Assembly: GCA_036501185.1 (NCBI GenBank)
Contig: DASYAU010000061.1
Location: 1-64,000, forward strand
DNA length: 64,000 bases
Origin: Korobacter sp036501185
GTDB lineage: Bacteria; Acidobacteriota; Terriglobia; Terriglobales; Acidobacteriaceae
Reading direction: 5' to 3'
Shown here: in pieces, positions 1-8,046 of the stretch
Numbering within the stretch: position 1 is the first letter of the stretch
Layout of the letters: every line of letters starts with the position of its first letter
Position numbers and translations under genes: made by a program
The notes under the pieces: model-generated
What the model was told of the DNA's origin: nothing
Seen by the model: only the letters and a program-made list of their open reading frames with translations
The model's database searches: none

Positions 1-755
1 ACGGAACCTGCGGGAGCAGCATTCACAAGGTTGATTAATTCTGGAGAAAAGTTGGCTGCCATCTTGTCGCGCAGTACCCAGGATGGAGAGTTCACCCACG
101 GTGAGCCATTGGCGGGCGCGGTGCGTTCGCCGATGTTAATAACGGTTTGCGAGGCAGGCAATTCGACGTCGTCGGCGCAGCTATCTGTGCCGCAGCCACT
201 GCCGCTGTCGCATTTTGCCTTACTGAAATAGAGGGCATGCTTGCCGGCGGAGCTCCAGACCTTCGGGCCGTGATTTTCCGCATGGAGCGCACTGGCGCGC
301 GCGCCACTACTGATATCGCAAAAGGTCTTCTCATGCGCTCCGGCATACCAATAGAGCGCGGTAGGCTGTGCGCCATCCAGGGAGACGAGGGCTGCCACGT
401 GCTCGGCATCGAGCGGATGGCCAACGCGCCCGCAATCGCGGCCCCACAACGTGTAGTAGTGAATCTCGACGCGGCCAGGGGAAACCGGGAGCACTTGACC
501 GTAGATCGTGCCGTCCTTCGCTTCGATCTTGGGGGTGGCATGGTCGCGTTTGAAGCGAGCCGGCTTCCCGGCGCAATCGGTTGCGCTGATCATCAGCTCG
601 GGCTGAAACCTTTGTAATAATTCCTGCTCGAACTGGTCGGAGAGGCCATCGTGGTCGGAGTCAACGGCAGCCGGGGCTTGCGCGTGGATCGTGGATGCGC
701 AGAGAAACGTCGCGAGCAGTGATGCGAAAGCCAAGTGCTTGGGGAAGGATGACAT
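1..755 (-). CDS. secreted hypothetical protein, C-terminus cut by window edge
   Basis: An open frame runs from an ATG at 755 to the window edge without a stop (about 251 residues). The first 26 residues form a classical signal peptide ending near STIHAQA, so the product is exported. A short calcium-loop-like stretch follows at residues 36-43 (DSDHDGLSD), as in thrombospondin type 3 / EF-hand-like repeats. The rest has several Cys residues (for example CDSGSGCGTDSC), fitting disulfides in the periplasm or outside. I recognise no catalytic family. It could be a surface or secreted binding protein. The downstream end and any terminator are outside the window. Confidence 0.7.
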   Translation of the reverse strand, partial: MSSFPKHLAFASLLATFLCASTIHAQAPAAVDSDHDGLSDQFEQELLQRFQPELMISATDCAGKPARFKRDHATPKIEAKDGTIYGQVLPVSPGRVEIHYYTLWGRDCGRVGHPLDAEHVAALVSLDGAQPTALYWYAGAHEKTFCDISSGARASALHAENHGPKVWSSAGKHALYFSKAKCDSGSGCGTDSCADDVELPASQTVINIGERTAPANGSPWVNSPSWVLRDKMAANFSPELINLVNAAPAGS

Positions 756-833
756 GAAGATTGGCCCTGTTCTCTATCGCGCACCTTGAGTTTATCAACG
801 GGGAGGAGGAGATTGTGGGCGCGGCGTCGCGTC

Positions 834-2390
834 TCACTTGCTCTCGTGGTATTCCATCTCAGTATTGACGGCCCAGATATTTTCTTTGTCTTTGCGGCCG
901 GTGATGATGTTGTCGACGGCGGTCATGGCGGTGAGCATGGAGTGGTCCTGGTTGTTGTACTTGTGCATGCCGTTGCGGCCGACCAGGTAGAGGTTTTCGA
1001 AGCGGTCGATCCACTCGCGGATTTCGTTAAAGCGGTCGTAGCTGCCGAAGTAGGCAGGATAGGTCTTGGGGACGTGGATGACGGTGCCGTCGAGGACTGA
1101 ATTGGCGTCGAGGATGCCGATTTTTTCGAGTTCGGCGGCGCAGAACTTCAGCATGTCTTCGTCGCTCTTCTTCCAGAGTTCATCGCCCTCATAGCAGAAA
1201 TATTCCGCGCCGATCCAAGTCTTCGTTTTGTCGCCGACGAGATAGGGGCTCCAGTTGTTGAAGATCTGGAGGCGGCCGACGAGGACGTCGGGTTCCTGGA
1301 CGTAAATCCAGTTGTCGTCGATGGGACGTCCGCTGCGATCGGAGACGCGAAGCTTGTCGACGAGGAGGCCAACGGTGATGAAGTCACGATACTGGAGGCC
1401 GTCGCTTACCTGGCGGACGTTGGGCGGAACGGGGCAGTCGAGCTTGCCGATGAGTTCCTGGACGGGCATGGTGGAGAAGAAATAATCGCCGTCGAAGCGT
1501 TGGAGATAGTCTTCGCTGTCGAGGACACTGACGCCGGTGACGCGTGCGCCTTCGGTATGGAGTTTGATGACGTCGGCCTGCATGACGATAGTGCCACCGA
1601 GGGAGCGCACTTTTTCGGCGACGAGTTCCCACATCTGGCCGGGACCGAGTTTTGGATAGAGGAACTGCTCGATGAGGGAGGTTTCGGTTTCTTTCTGCGC
1701 GATGGACTTCTTCGAACTGAAGGCCTGGCGGAAGAAGTGGGCGATGGCCTTGGTGATGGAGAGGCCCTTGATGCGTTGTGCGCCCCATTCGGCGCTGATC
1801 TGGTCGCAAGGGACACCCCAAACTTTTTCGGTGTAGGACTTGAAAAAGGTGCCGTAAAGTTCGCGGCCGAAGCGATTGATGAAGAACTCCTCGAGGTTTT
1901 TTTCGTCTTTGATGGGACTGAGACGGGTGCCGATGTAGCTGAAGCCGATTTTGGTGCTGCGGGCGAGACCGAGTTTGCCGAGGGTGTCGCCGGTGAGCTT
2001 GATGGGGTAATCGAAGAACCGGCGGAGGAAATAGATGCGGGAGCGGCGTTGGCGGACGAGCATGACCTCGTCGACCTGATCGGCGCTGGGGCGATCACCG
2101 TTGCCGCGGACCTGGCGCGACTGCTGCTGGTAGGTGATATTCAGTTCGTCGTGGCCGGCCTCGATGGGCATGTGCTGGAACCACCATTCCATGACGCGGT
2201 CGCTCTTGGAGAAGAAGCGGTGGCCGCCGATGTCCATGCGATTGCCCTTGTAGTTGGCGGTGCGCGATATGCCGCCGATGTGGGGACTTTTCTCAACGAC
2301 GATCGGGATGATTTCCGTGCGGGTGAGTAGTTCATACGCGGCGGTGAGGCCTGCGGGCCCGGCGCCGATGATGATTGCCTGTTTTGCCAT
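834..2390 (-). CDS. NAD(P)/FAD-dependent oxidoreductase, UDP-galactopyranose mutase-like
   Basis: A 518-residue flavoprotein. The N-terminus carries the Rossmann FAD-binding motif IIIGAGPAGLTAAYEL (residues 7-22), followed by the second flavin signature with EKSPHIGGISRT and DIGGHRFF. This arrangement is typical of the protoporphyrinogen oxidase / amine oxidase / UDP-galactopyranose mutase superfamily. The GGHRFFSK motif and the C-terminal YLVGRNGMHKYNNQDHSM motif match proteins usually annotated as UDP-galactopyranose mutase-like, so a role in nucleotide-sugar or cell-envelope sugar metabolism is plausible. The substrate cannot be read from sequence. It is likely cytoplasmic. It lies downstream of a ferredoxin-NADP reductase-like gene on the same strand, 123 bp away. 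Confidence 0.85.
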   Translation of the reverse strand: MAKQAIIIGAGPAGLTAAYELLTRTEIIPIVVEKSPHIGGISRTANYKGNRMDIGGHRFFSKSDRVMEWWFQHMPIEAGHDELNITYQQQSRQVRGNGDRPSADQVDEVMLVRQRRSRIYFLRRFFDYPIKLTGDTLGKLGLARSTKIGFSYIGTRLSPIKDEKNLEEFFINRFGRELYGTFFKSYTEKVWGVPCDQISAEWGAQRIKGLSITKAIAHFFRQAFSSKKSIAQKETETSLIEQFLYPKLGPGQMWELVAEKVRSLGGTIVMQADVIKLHTEGARVTGVSVLDSEDYLQRFDGDYFFSTMPVQELIGKLDCPVPPNVRQVSDGLQYRDFITVGLLVDKLRVSDRSGRPIDDNWIYVQEPDVLVGRLQIFNNWSPYLVGDKTKTWIGAEYFCYEGDELWKKSDEDMLKFCAAELEKIGILDANSVLDGTVIHVPKTYPAYFGSYDRFNEIREWIDRFENLYLVGRNGMHKYNNQDHSMLTAMTAVDNIITGRKDKENIWAVNTEMEYHESK

Positions 2391-2513
2391 GGAGTCGATG
2401 GTCCCGGCGAATGCCGGCCGTTAGCAGGGCCGCGAGATTGGCAGGGAATACCCTAGTTTGCGGGAATCAGCGGGAATGTGCAATGCGGAGAATCGCTGAG
2501 GGCAACAAGCAGA

Positions 2514-3251
2514 TCAGTCGTAACGTTCGAAGTGGATTTGCTTCTTTTCCCAGCCGAATTCTTCAGTGAGGACTTTGCGAACACCGCTGACCATGTCATT
2601 GAGGCCGCAGATATAGACCTGCATATTTTTGCCGCCGTCCTGCTGCTTGACGATCTCGCGCATGTGGTCCTGAACGTAGCCACGGCAACCCTTCCAGTCC
2701 TCGCGGCAACGGCTGAGGGTGCAGACGTAGTGGAAGTTGGGATGTTCGCGCTCGAGCTGCTCGAATTCTTCGCGATAGTAGATGTCTTCTTCGTGGCGGG
2801 TGCCGTAAATCATCCAGAACTGGTGGCCCTGGTAGCGATCGGGGTGCTGGAAGAGCCAGCGTCCCATGCTGCGGAAGGGGGCAACGCCGGTTCCGGTGGA
2901 GATGAAGATGGTGTCTTTGATCTCGTCGTGGAGGATGAAGTGGCCGTGGGGGCCGTGTACGTGGACCTCGTCACCGACTTCGCGATCACAGAGGTAATTG
3001 GACATGAAGCCTTCGTCGACGCGGTTGAGGCAGAGGTCGAAGCTGGCGTCAGGGCGAGGATCGGAGGCGATGGAATAGGCGCGGGTATGGAACTTGCCGT
3101 CGGGTCGAGGCTCGCGGACGGAGACGAACTGGCCGGCGATGAATTCGAAGCGGGGCTTCTCGAGGACCTCGAATTCGATGTGCTTAGTTTTTTCGGAAAG
3201 CAGAATGGAGCGCGTGATGCGCGCCAGCATGATGGGATGAGTTTCCGCCAA
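2514..3251 (-). CDS. ferredoxin/flavodoxin--NADP reductase family protein
   Basis: A 245-residue FNR-family flavoenzyme moving electrons between NAD(P)H and a small carrier protein. The FAD-binding barrel has the RxYS motif (RAYSIAS, about residue 57). The NAD(P) domain has GTGVAPFRSM (about residue 118) and YICGLNDMVSGV near the end. It finishes with an aromatic residue close to the C-terminus (HFERYD), as bacterial Fpr types do. The start used is TTG at 3251, preceded by a GAGGA ribosome site; an internal ATG seven codons later is an alternative. The 7Fe-type ferredoxin at 24487 is a possible partner, but only by inference. Confidence 0.85.
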   Translation of the reverse strand: MAETHPIMLARITRSILLSEKTKHIEFEVLEKPRFEFIAGQFVSVREPRPDGKFHTRAYSIASDPRPDASFDLCLNRVDEGFMSNYLCDREVGDEVHVHGPHGHFILHDEIKDTIFISTGTGVAPFRSMGRWLFQHPDRYQGHQFWMIYGTRHEEDIYYREEFEQLEREHPNFHYVCTLSRCREDWKGCRGYVQDHMREIVKQQDGGKNMQVYICGLNDMVSGVRKVLTEEFGWEKKQIHFERYD

Positions 3252-3305
3252 GGTTTCCTCGTGTGCTGGGGGAACATTGTAACCGAGGCGGAAGGGGAAC
3301 GGCGG

Positions 3306-3695
3306 CTACAGCGCTCGAATGGCAGCGGGGTACTTCGCAATCGCGCGATCAACGGTCAATAGTGTCATCCCCTCGACCCGAGCTTGTGCTACGAGGAGAC
3401 GATCGAAGGGATCTTTGTGAAGGAGTGGCAAGCTAGCAACTTCGATGCCGTGATCGGCAGTGACCGGCAACTCCTTGTAGTCGTTCTCAAGGAGAGTCCG
3501 GCGCAACAATGTTACGTCCATCTTCATAAAGCCGATTCGGCCCAGTCCCGTTTTAATGGCCAGTTCCCAGATGCTGGCTGCGCTGAAGAAAAGCTCGTTG
3601 GCGCTGTTGCTGATGAGGGCTCGGCCAGCGGGTGGAATGCGCTTGGCATCGCTGACCGTCCACACCAGAAGATGGCTGTCCAGGAGAAACTTCAT
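3306..3695 (-). CDS. PIN-domain toxin (VapC-like) of a type II toxin-antitoxin pair
   Basis: A 129-residue PIN-domain protein, the usual VapC length. The conserved acidic residues of the Mg-dependent RNase site are visible: Asp in the opening strand (LLDSHLLVW, D6), Glu in IWELAIK, Asp in HKDPFDRLLVAQA, and Asp in LLTVDRAI. VapC toxins cleave tRNA or rRNA and are held inactive by the cognate antitoxin. Its start overlaps the upstream antitoxin gene by 4 bases, so the two are translationally coupled. The target RNA is unknown. Confidence 0.9.
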   Translation of the reverse strand: MKFLLDSHLLVWTVSDAKRIPPAGRALISNSANELFFSAASIWELAIKTGLGRIGFMKMDVTLLRRTLLENDYKELPVTADHGIEVASLPLLHKDPFDRLLVAQARVEGMTLLTVDRAIAKYPAAIRAL

Positions 3696-3949
3696 TCCTC
3701 TTCTTCTTCACCGTAGAACATGCGCTCAATTTCTTCCTGGTACATCGTGTCGAAGTCGTCTGGGACGGAGAAAACTCCGGGCAGCGCGTTGAGGCGCTTC
3801 ACCTTCTTCGGAGCTGAGGACACGTCGATGGCTACTACCTTAACCATCGGTTTGCCGGCTTTCGCAATGATGAAAGGTTTGCCAGCCGCCGCCTCTTCGA
3901 CAAGGCGCGAGAGGTGCGTCTTCGCTTCGTGGATGTTGATCTTCTTCAT
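3692..3949 (-). CDS. Phd/YefM-family antitoxin
   Basis: An 85-residue antitoxin. The first 50 residues match the Phd/YefM DNA-binding fold (INIHEAKTHLSRLVEEAAAG, then PFIIAKAGKPMVKVV). The acidic C-terminal tail (residues 65-85, ending in a run of Glu) is the usual flexible part that wraps and neutralises the toxin. It precedes the PIN toxin and overlaps it by 4 bases. A nested perfect palindrome lies 10 bp upstream of the ATG, as expected for an operator bound by the antitoxin/toxin complex. Confidence 0.9.
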   Translation of the reverse strand: MKKINIHEAKTHLSRLVEEAAAGKPFIIAKAGKPMVKVVAIDVSSAPKKVKRLNALPGVFSVPDDFDTMYQEEIERMFYGEEEEE

Positions 3950-3958
3950 ATGTTCGTG

Positions 3959-3989
3959 AGTGGACTAAGTTCACTTAGTTTAGTCCACT
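3959..3989. promoter_or_regulatory. nested palindromic operator of the toxin-antitoxin operon
   Basis: Two inverted repeats share one centre region. The outer repeat has perfect 10-bp arms AGTGGACTAA (3959-3968) and TTAGTCCACT (3980-3989). An inner repeat has 7-bp arms ACTAAGT (3964-3970) and ACTTAGT (3973-3979) separated by TC. The block sits directly upstream of the antitoxin start at 3949. Phd/YefM antitoxins repress their own promoters through such palindromes. The operator role is inferred from position and symmetry. Confidence 0.75.
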
Positions 3990-4008
3990 TGTGGGGAAGG
4001 CGCAAGGG

Positions 4009-4950
4009 TCAGCGGCGCTCGCGGTGGCGGCGGGCTTCGTAGGTACGGAGATGGGCGTACGCGAGGGCGAGTATGGGGGATTCGAGGTTGTGTCGCTGGG
4101 CGCGGGCGAGAAGGTCGCCGAGGACGTGATCGGCTTCGGTGGGGGCACCAGATTCGATGTCGCCGAGCATGGAGGCGCGCATGGTTGAGCCTTCGGCGGT
4201 AAGCATTTTCTGGTTGCGGTCCATGGCGGCTGAGGTGGGGGCGTGGCCTTCGGCTTCGGCGATGGCGGCGTTCTCGGCCAGCAGTTTGAGGGTGTAGTCG
4301 ACGGCGCCGGCTTTGACGATGTCGCCAATGGCGGCGCGCATGAGGCAGGTGATGCCGGCGGCGGTGGTGATGAAGACCCACTTGTCCCACATTTCCTGGA
4401 CGATGTCGTCGGCGAGGTGATTGTTGAAGCCGGCATTGGAGAAGGCGCGATCGATGGCGAGGATGCGGTCGGTCTTCTGGCGATCGCGCTCGCCGTAGCC
4501 GATAGCGTGCAGATCGTTGAGGTGAACGATGTGGCCTTCGGAATCGCGGACCGCGGAGATGACGCACTGGCCGCCGAGGACGTGGGCTGAACCGAAGCGG
4601 GCGTCGAGGGCATCGAGGTGGCGCATGCCGTTGAGCATGGGAAGGATCGCGGTTTGGGGGCCGACAGCGGGCGCCATGGATTCCATGGCGTCGTCGAGGT
4701 CCTGGGCTTTGCAGCTTAGGAGGATGACGTCGTAGGGCTCGTGGAGCTGTTCGCGAGTGACGGCGGGAGGGGCGGGAAAACGGAGGTTGCCGTAAACGCT
4801 GCGCACGACCAGCCCGGTGGAGGCAAGTTGCTGGGCGCGTTTGGGGCGGACGAGGAAGGTGACGTCGCGGTGGGCGGCGAGGAGGCGTCCGCCGAAATAA
4901 CCGCCGATTGCGCCGACGCCAACGACTAAAATTTTCAGGTTTTCTGCCAT
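4009..4950 (-). CDS. panE: 2-dehydropantoate 2-reductase
   Basis: A 313-residue enzyme of the ketopantoate reductase family, which makes pantoate from 2-dehydropantoate with NADPH for pantothenate and CoA synthesis. The Rossmann motif GVGAIGGYFGGRLL sits about ten residues from the start. The substrate-domain Lys follows in LLSCKAQDLDDAM and the catalytic-domain segment in MWDKWVFITTAAGITCL. I chose the ATG at 4950 because the family motif follows at once. An in-frame start at 5010 would add 20 low-complexity residues. Similar sequences act on other 2-oxo acids, so the exact substrate is less sure than the family. Confidence 0.85.
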   Translation of the reverse strand: MAENLKILVVGVGAIGGYFGGRLLAAHRDVTFLVRPKRAQQLASTGLVVRSVYGNLRFPAPPAVTREQLHEPYDVILLSCKAQDLDDAMESMAPAVGPQTAILPMLNGMRHLDALDARFGSAHVLGGQCVISAVRDSEGHIVHLNDLHAIGYGERDRQKTDRILAIDRAFSNAGFNNHLADDIVQEMWDKWVFITTAAGITCLMRAAIGDIVKAGAVDYTLKLLAENAAIAEAEGHAPTSAAMDRNQKMLTAEGSTMRASMLGDIESGAPTEADHVLGDLLARAQRHNLESPILALAYAHLRTYEARRHRERR

Positions 4951-5072
4951 GGAAGTCCTCAATGGACTAGATTCGGGAGACGCGGCGGACGATTCGGGGC
5001 TGCGGAGCAAGCATCATGAACCGACGGTGCGAGCAACATGACCGTGGCGGATTTCGGAAAGGGGTTATCGGG

Positions 5073-5315
5073 CTACTCTTCGATGGAGTAGCGATATTCC
5101 TCGATGACGGGGTTGGTGAGCACTTCCTTGGCGGCGCGCTCGATCTCGGCCTCGGCCTGGTCGCGGTTCAGGCCGTCCAACTGGATTTCGAAGTACTTGC
5201 CCTGACGGACGTCAGCCAGGCCCTTGTAGCCCATTTTGTTGAGAGCGCCGTGAATGGTTTTGCCCTGTGGATCGAGCACACTTTTCTTCAGAGATACGTA
5301 GACGTAAGCTTTCAT
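5073..5315 (-). CDS. purS: phosphoribosylformylglycinamidine synthase subunit PurS
   Basis: An 80-residue protein matching PurS, the small subunit that bridges PurL and PurQ in the fourth step of de novo purine synthesis. Typical landmarks are the opening strand KAYVYVSLKKSVLDPQG, the GYKGLADVRQGKYFEI block, and the C-terminal TNPVIEEYRYSIEE. I place the start at the ATG at 5315, since the family begins right at this strand; an in-frame ATG four codons upstream is possible. No purQ or purL is adjacent. The next gene on this strand is panE, so purS is separated from its partners here. Confidence 0.9.
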   Translation of the reverse strand: MKAYVYVSLKKSVLDPQGKTIHGALNKMGYKGLADVRQGKYFEIQLDGLNRDQAEAEIERAAKEVLTNPVIEEYRYSIEE

Positions 5316-5356
5316 GGCATGAAACAAACATTATAAATCCAATTGAGGGTTGCGTT

Positions 5357-6442
5357 ATGCGCCGAGTGTTTGTGCTGTTGCTGATTGCCTGGTGTGTCCC
5401 TGCTATTGCCCAACGTCAAACGCTTGGCGAACGAGATGTTCATGCGGTGGAGAACATCTTGTCGGAAACGATGACGGCGAACCATATTACGGGAGCGTCG
5501 ATTGGGATCGTGATGAACGGGCAGATCGTATGGACGCACGGCTACGGGATGTCCGATCTCGAAGGGAACGTGGTGGCGCGGGACACGACCGAATATCGAT
5601 TGGGATCGATCTCGAAACCGATCAGCGCGGTGGCGGCCATGACGCTGGTGGAACAGCACAAGCTGGATTTGGACGTGCCGATCCAGAAATATTGTCCGGC
5701 GTTCCCCCAGAAGCAGGCGCCGATTACGACCCGACAGTTGCTGTCGCATACGTCGGGGATCCGGCATTACAAGCCACAAGACCCGGACGTGGAGCACGGC
5801 GCGGAGGAGACGCGGCACTTTAACTCGATCAACGACGCGCTGGCGAAGTTTGCGAATGATCCACTGGAGTTTGCGCCGGGATCGAAATTCGGGTACTCGA
5901 CCTACGGGTATACGGTAGTGGGCTGCGTGATCGAAGGAGCTTCGGGAGAGAAGTTTTTCGATTACTTGCATGACACGGTGCTCAAACCGGCAGGGATGGA
6001 GCACACGCTGGTGGACAATTTGCAGGCGGTGATCCCCGACCGAACGCGGTACTACGACCAGATTGATGGGAAGGTGATCAATGCGGGGCTGATGGATTCG
6101 AGCTACAAGGTTCCGGGTGGAGGGTTGATTTCGAGCGTGGACGACATGTCGGAGTTTATGGTCGCGATGATGAAGAACAAGGTTCTGTCGGCGGATACGA
6201 CGGCGCTTATGTGGACGCCAGTGACGAAGATGGAGGGCAATCGCGGCTACGGGCTGGGGTTCGGCATGTTCGAGTTGAATGGGATGAAAGCGGTGGCACA
6301 CTCGGGGGCGCAGAAGGGGACGAGCACGACCATGTTGATGATCCCGGAGAAGCAGTTTGGGGTGGTGATACTGACGAATATGGAGAGCGAAGGCGCGTTA
6401 AGCAAGGCCACGAACGAGATTGTTGCGGCCCTGCTGAAGTAG
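5357..6442 (+). CDS. serine hydrolase of the beta-lactamase/class C PBP family, exported
   Basis: A 361-residue protein with a signal peptide (MRRVFVLLLIAWCVPAIAQ) and a beta-lactamase (class C / EstB / D-aminopeptidase-like) domain. The SxxK catalytic motif is SISK in GSISKPISAVAAM. The Tyr motif is YSTYGY, replacing the YxN of true class C enzymes. The third motif is HSGAQKG, replacing KTG. This pattern is common in periplasmic esterases and peptidases rather than proven beta-lactamases. The ATG at 5357 is chosen because the signal peptide begins there and a GAGG site lies upstream. A resistance role is not supported. Confidence 0.85.
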   Translation: MRRVFVLLLIAWCVPAIAQRQTLGERDVHAVENILSETMTANHITGASIGIVMNGQIVWTHGYGMSDLEGNVVARDTTEYRLGSISKPISAVAAMTLVEQHKLDLDVPIQKYCPAFPQKQAPITTRQLLSHTSGIRHYKPQDPDVEHGAEETRHFNSINDALAKFANDPLEFAPGSKFGYSTYGYTVVGCVIEGASGEKFFDYLHDTVLKPAGMEHTLVDNLQAVIPDRTRYYDQIDGKVINAGLMDSSYKVPGGGLISSVDDMSEFMVAMMKNKVLSADTTALMWTPVTKMEGNRGYGLGFGMFELNGMKAVAHSGAQKGTSTTMLMIPEKQFGVVILTNMESEGALSKATNEIVAALLK

Positions 6443-6501
6443 CTGAAGCCGCCAACAGGAGCGGGTTTGACGATATACTTTCAGTCATTCTGGATGGTGC
6501 A

Positions 6502-7287
6502 ATGTCTCTTTCAGCGATAATCGTGGATGACGAGCAACTGGCGCGGGACGAGCTCGCGTATTTGCTGCAGTCAATTGGCGAAGTAGACGTGCTGGCGCAG
6601 GGGAAAAACGGGGTTGAGGGCGTGAACTTGATTAAGGAGTTCAATCCTGACCTGGTTTTCCTGGACGTGCAGATGCCGGGGCTGGATGGGTTTGGGGTAA
6701 TCAAGAAGCTGCTCGACCGGAAGGTCACGATGCCGCAAGTGATCTTTGCGACGGCATTCGATCAGTACGCGGTGAAGGCGTTTGAAGTGAACGCCGTGGA
6801 TTATGTGCTGAAACCTTACGACAAGAAGCGGCTAGCGCAGGCCATTGAGAAAGCGAAGAAAAACCTGGAGGGCAACGAGGCACCGACGAGCGATCAGCGG
6901 ATTGATGCGCTGGTGAGGATGTTGGAACAAAAGCAGGACCAAAAGGCGGGGCAGTCGAAGATTTTGTTGAAAGCGAATGGGCGCATGTTCCTGGTAGACC
7001 AAAAAGACATTTGCTTTGCGAGCATTGAGGATGGGGTGATCACGGTGGTGGCCGCGAACATGGAAGGCCAGTCCAATTGCCGGACTTTGGAAGAGCTGAT
7101 GGATTCGCTGGATGCCAATGCTTTCTGGCGGGCGCATCGGTCGTTCCTGGTGAACATCAACCGGATCAAGGAAGTGGTGCCATGGTTCAAAAGTTCGTAC
7201 CAGATCCGGATGGATGACCGTAAGCAGACGGAGATCCCGGTAAGCAGGGCGCAGACCAAACGGCTGCGGGAGCTGTTCGGGTTGTGA
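6502..7287 (+). CDS. LytTR-family response regulator
   Basis: A 261-residue two-domain regulator. The N-terminal receiver has the acidic pocket IIVDDEQ and the phospho-acceptor Asp at about residue 55 in LVFLDVQMPG, with Thr/Ala and Lys in FATAF and VLKPYDKKRL. The C-terminal half (from about residue 150) is a LytTR DNA-binding domain (ILLKANGRMFLVDQKDI, WRAHRSFLVNINRIKEV). The start chosen is ATG 6502, where the receiver begins. No sensor kinase is adjacent. The downstream phosphodiesterase gene overlaps its stop by 4 bases, so the two are probably co-transcribed. Confidence 0.9.
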   Translation: MSLSAIIVDDEQLARDELAYLLQSIGEVDVLAQGKNGVEGVNLIKEFNPDLVFLDVQMPGLDGFGVIKKLLDRKVTMPQVIFATAFDQYAVKAFEVNAVDYVLKPYDKKRLAQAIEKAKKNLEGNEAPTSDQRIDALVRMLEQKQDQKAGQSKILLKANGRMFLVDQKDICFASIEDGVITVVAANMEGQSNCRTLEELMDSLDANAFWRAHRSFLVNINRIKEVVPWFKSSYQIRMDDRKQTEIPVSRAQTKRLRELFGL

Positions 7288-7745
7288 GGATCGGAGTGAT
7301 ATCGGATACGCATGGCCTGCTTCGACCGCAGGCCGTTTCTATTTTGCGGGGAGTGGACCACATTCTTCATGCCGGGGATATTGGGGATCCGGCGATCCTG
7401 GCAGAGTTGGAGAAGGTCGCGGCGGTGACGGCGATCCGGGGCAACGTGGACAAGATGTTGTCGCTGCGCCCCTTGCCGGAGACGGATGCGGTGGAACTGG
7501 GTGGGAAGACGTTCTACCTGATCCACAATGTGAAAGACCTGGATTTGAATCCACAGCGTGGTGGATTTGCGGCGGTGGTGAGCGGGCACTCGCATAAAGC
7601 CGCAATCGAGTGGCGGGATGGGGTGCTGTTCTTCAATCCTGGGAGTGCGGGGCCGCGAAGGTTCTCGTTGCCGATATCGGTGGGAATGATCGAGTTGGAA
7701 GGCGGGATGTTGCGCGCGAGAGTGGTGGAACTGGATTGCGTGTAG
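7284..7745 (+). CDS. YfcE/MJ0936-type metallophosphoesterase
   Basis: A 153-residue calcineurin-like phosphoesterase, the usual length of YfcE/MJ0936 enzymes, which hydrolyse phosphodiesters with two bound metals. All metal-site motifs are present in order: SDTHG (residue 7), HAGDIGD, GNVD, and SGHSHKA. It starts with GTG overlapping the stop of the LytTR regulator. The physiological substrate is unknown. Being coupled to a response regulator suggests co-expression rather than a defined shared function. Confidence 0.85.
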   Translation: MRIGVISDTHGLLRPQAVSILRGVDHILHAGDIGDPAILAELEKVAAVTAIRGNVDKMLSLRPLPETDAVELGGKTFYLIHNVKDLDLNPQRGGFAAVVSGHSHKAAIEWRDGVLFFNPGSAGPRRFSLPISVGMIELEGGMLRARVVELDCV

Positions 7746-7835
7746 CTGCTGAAGTTGTTTTATACCGCGAAATGACACGGACGTCATTTCGGCAGAAGTT
7801 CATGTTAGGGAAGCTGTGCTAGGTTGGAATCTGAC

Positions 7836-8000
7836 ATGCAATGCCCCGAATGCGCGAGCACAAATCTGCGGCGGTCCAAACACCATGGATGGTGGGAATG
7901 GCTGACGACGCGCTTGACGGCGCGTCGGTTCGTGCGCTGCAGCGATTGCCATCGCCGATTCCTGGCGTGGAAGCATGCCGTGAGTCATCTTTCGAAATAA
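7836..8000 (+). CDS. 54-residue zinc-ribbon-like small protein
   Basis: A short frame of 54 residues from ATG 7836 to TAA 7998-8000. It opens with a CPEC knuckle (residues 3-6) and has a second CSDC knuckle (residues 35-38), so it can bind one zinc as a CxxC...CxxC ribbon. The linker is rich in Arg, His and Trp (KHHGWWEWLTTR). It is followed within a few bases by a strong hairpin terminator. It could bind nucleic acid or be a structural peptide. Function is unknown. Cys spacing plus the terminator are the reasons to believe it is a gene. Confidence 0.6.
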   Translation: MQCPECASTNLRRSKHHGWWEWLTTRLTARRFVRCSDCHRRFLAWKHAVSHLSK

Positions 8001-8029
8001 AAAGGCCGAGTCGCGAAGACCCGGCCTTT
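8001..8029. terminator. bidirectional rho-independent terminator
   Basis: Stem AAAGGCCG (8001-8008) pairs with CGGCCTTT (8022-8029), flanked by A and T runs. It lies between the small zinc-ribbon gene (plus) and the end of the outer-membrane protein gene (minus), so it can serve both. Confidence 0.8.
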
Positions 8030-8046
8030 GTCTGCAATTCCTCGGG

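Noticed and set aside
1500..2330. 276-residue plus-strand frame, strongly acidic
   Set aside because: It is a mirror of the flavoprotein gene on the minus strand. Composition is skewed (Ala, Glu, Asp) with no motif, whereas the minus-strand product has full FAD signatures.
2478..3362. 294-residue plus-strand frame
   Set aside because: Overlaps the ferredoxin-NADP reductase gene entirely and has no recognisable domain; a codon-bias shadow.
5312..6301. 329-residue minus-strand frame, Arg/His-rich
   Set aside because: Antisense of the serine hydrolase gene, whose product has a signal peptide and catalytic motifs.
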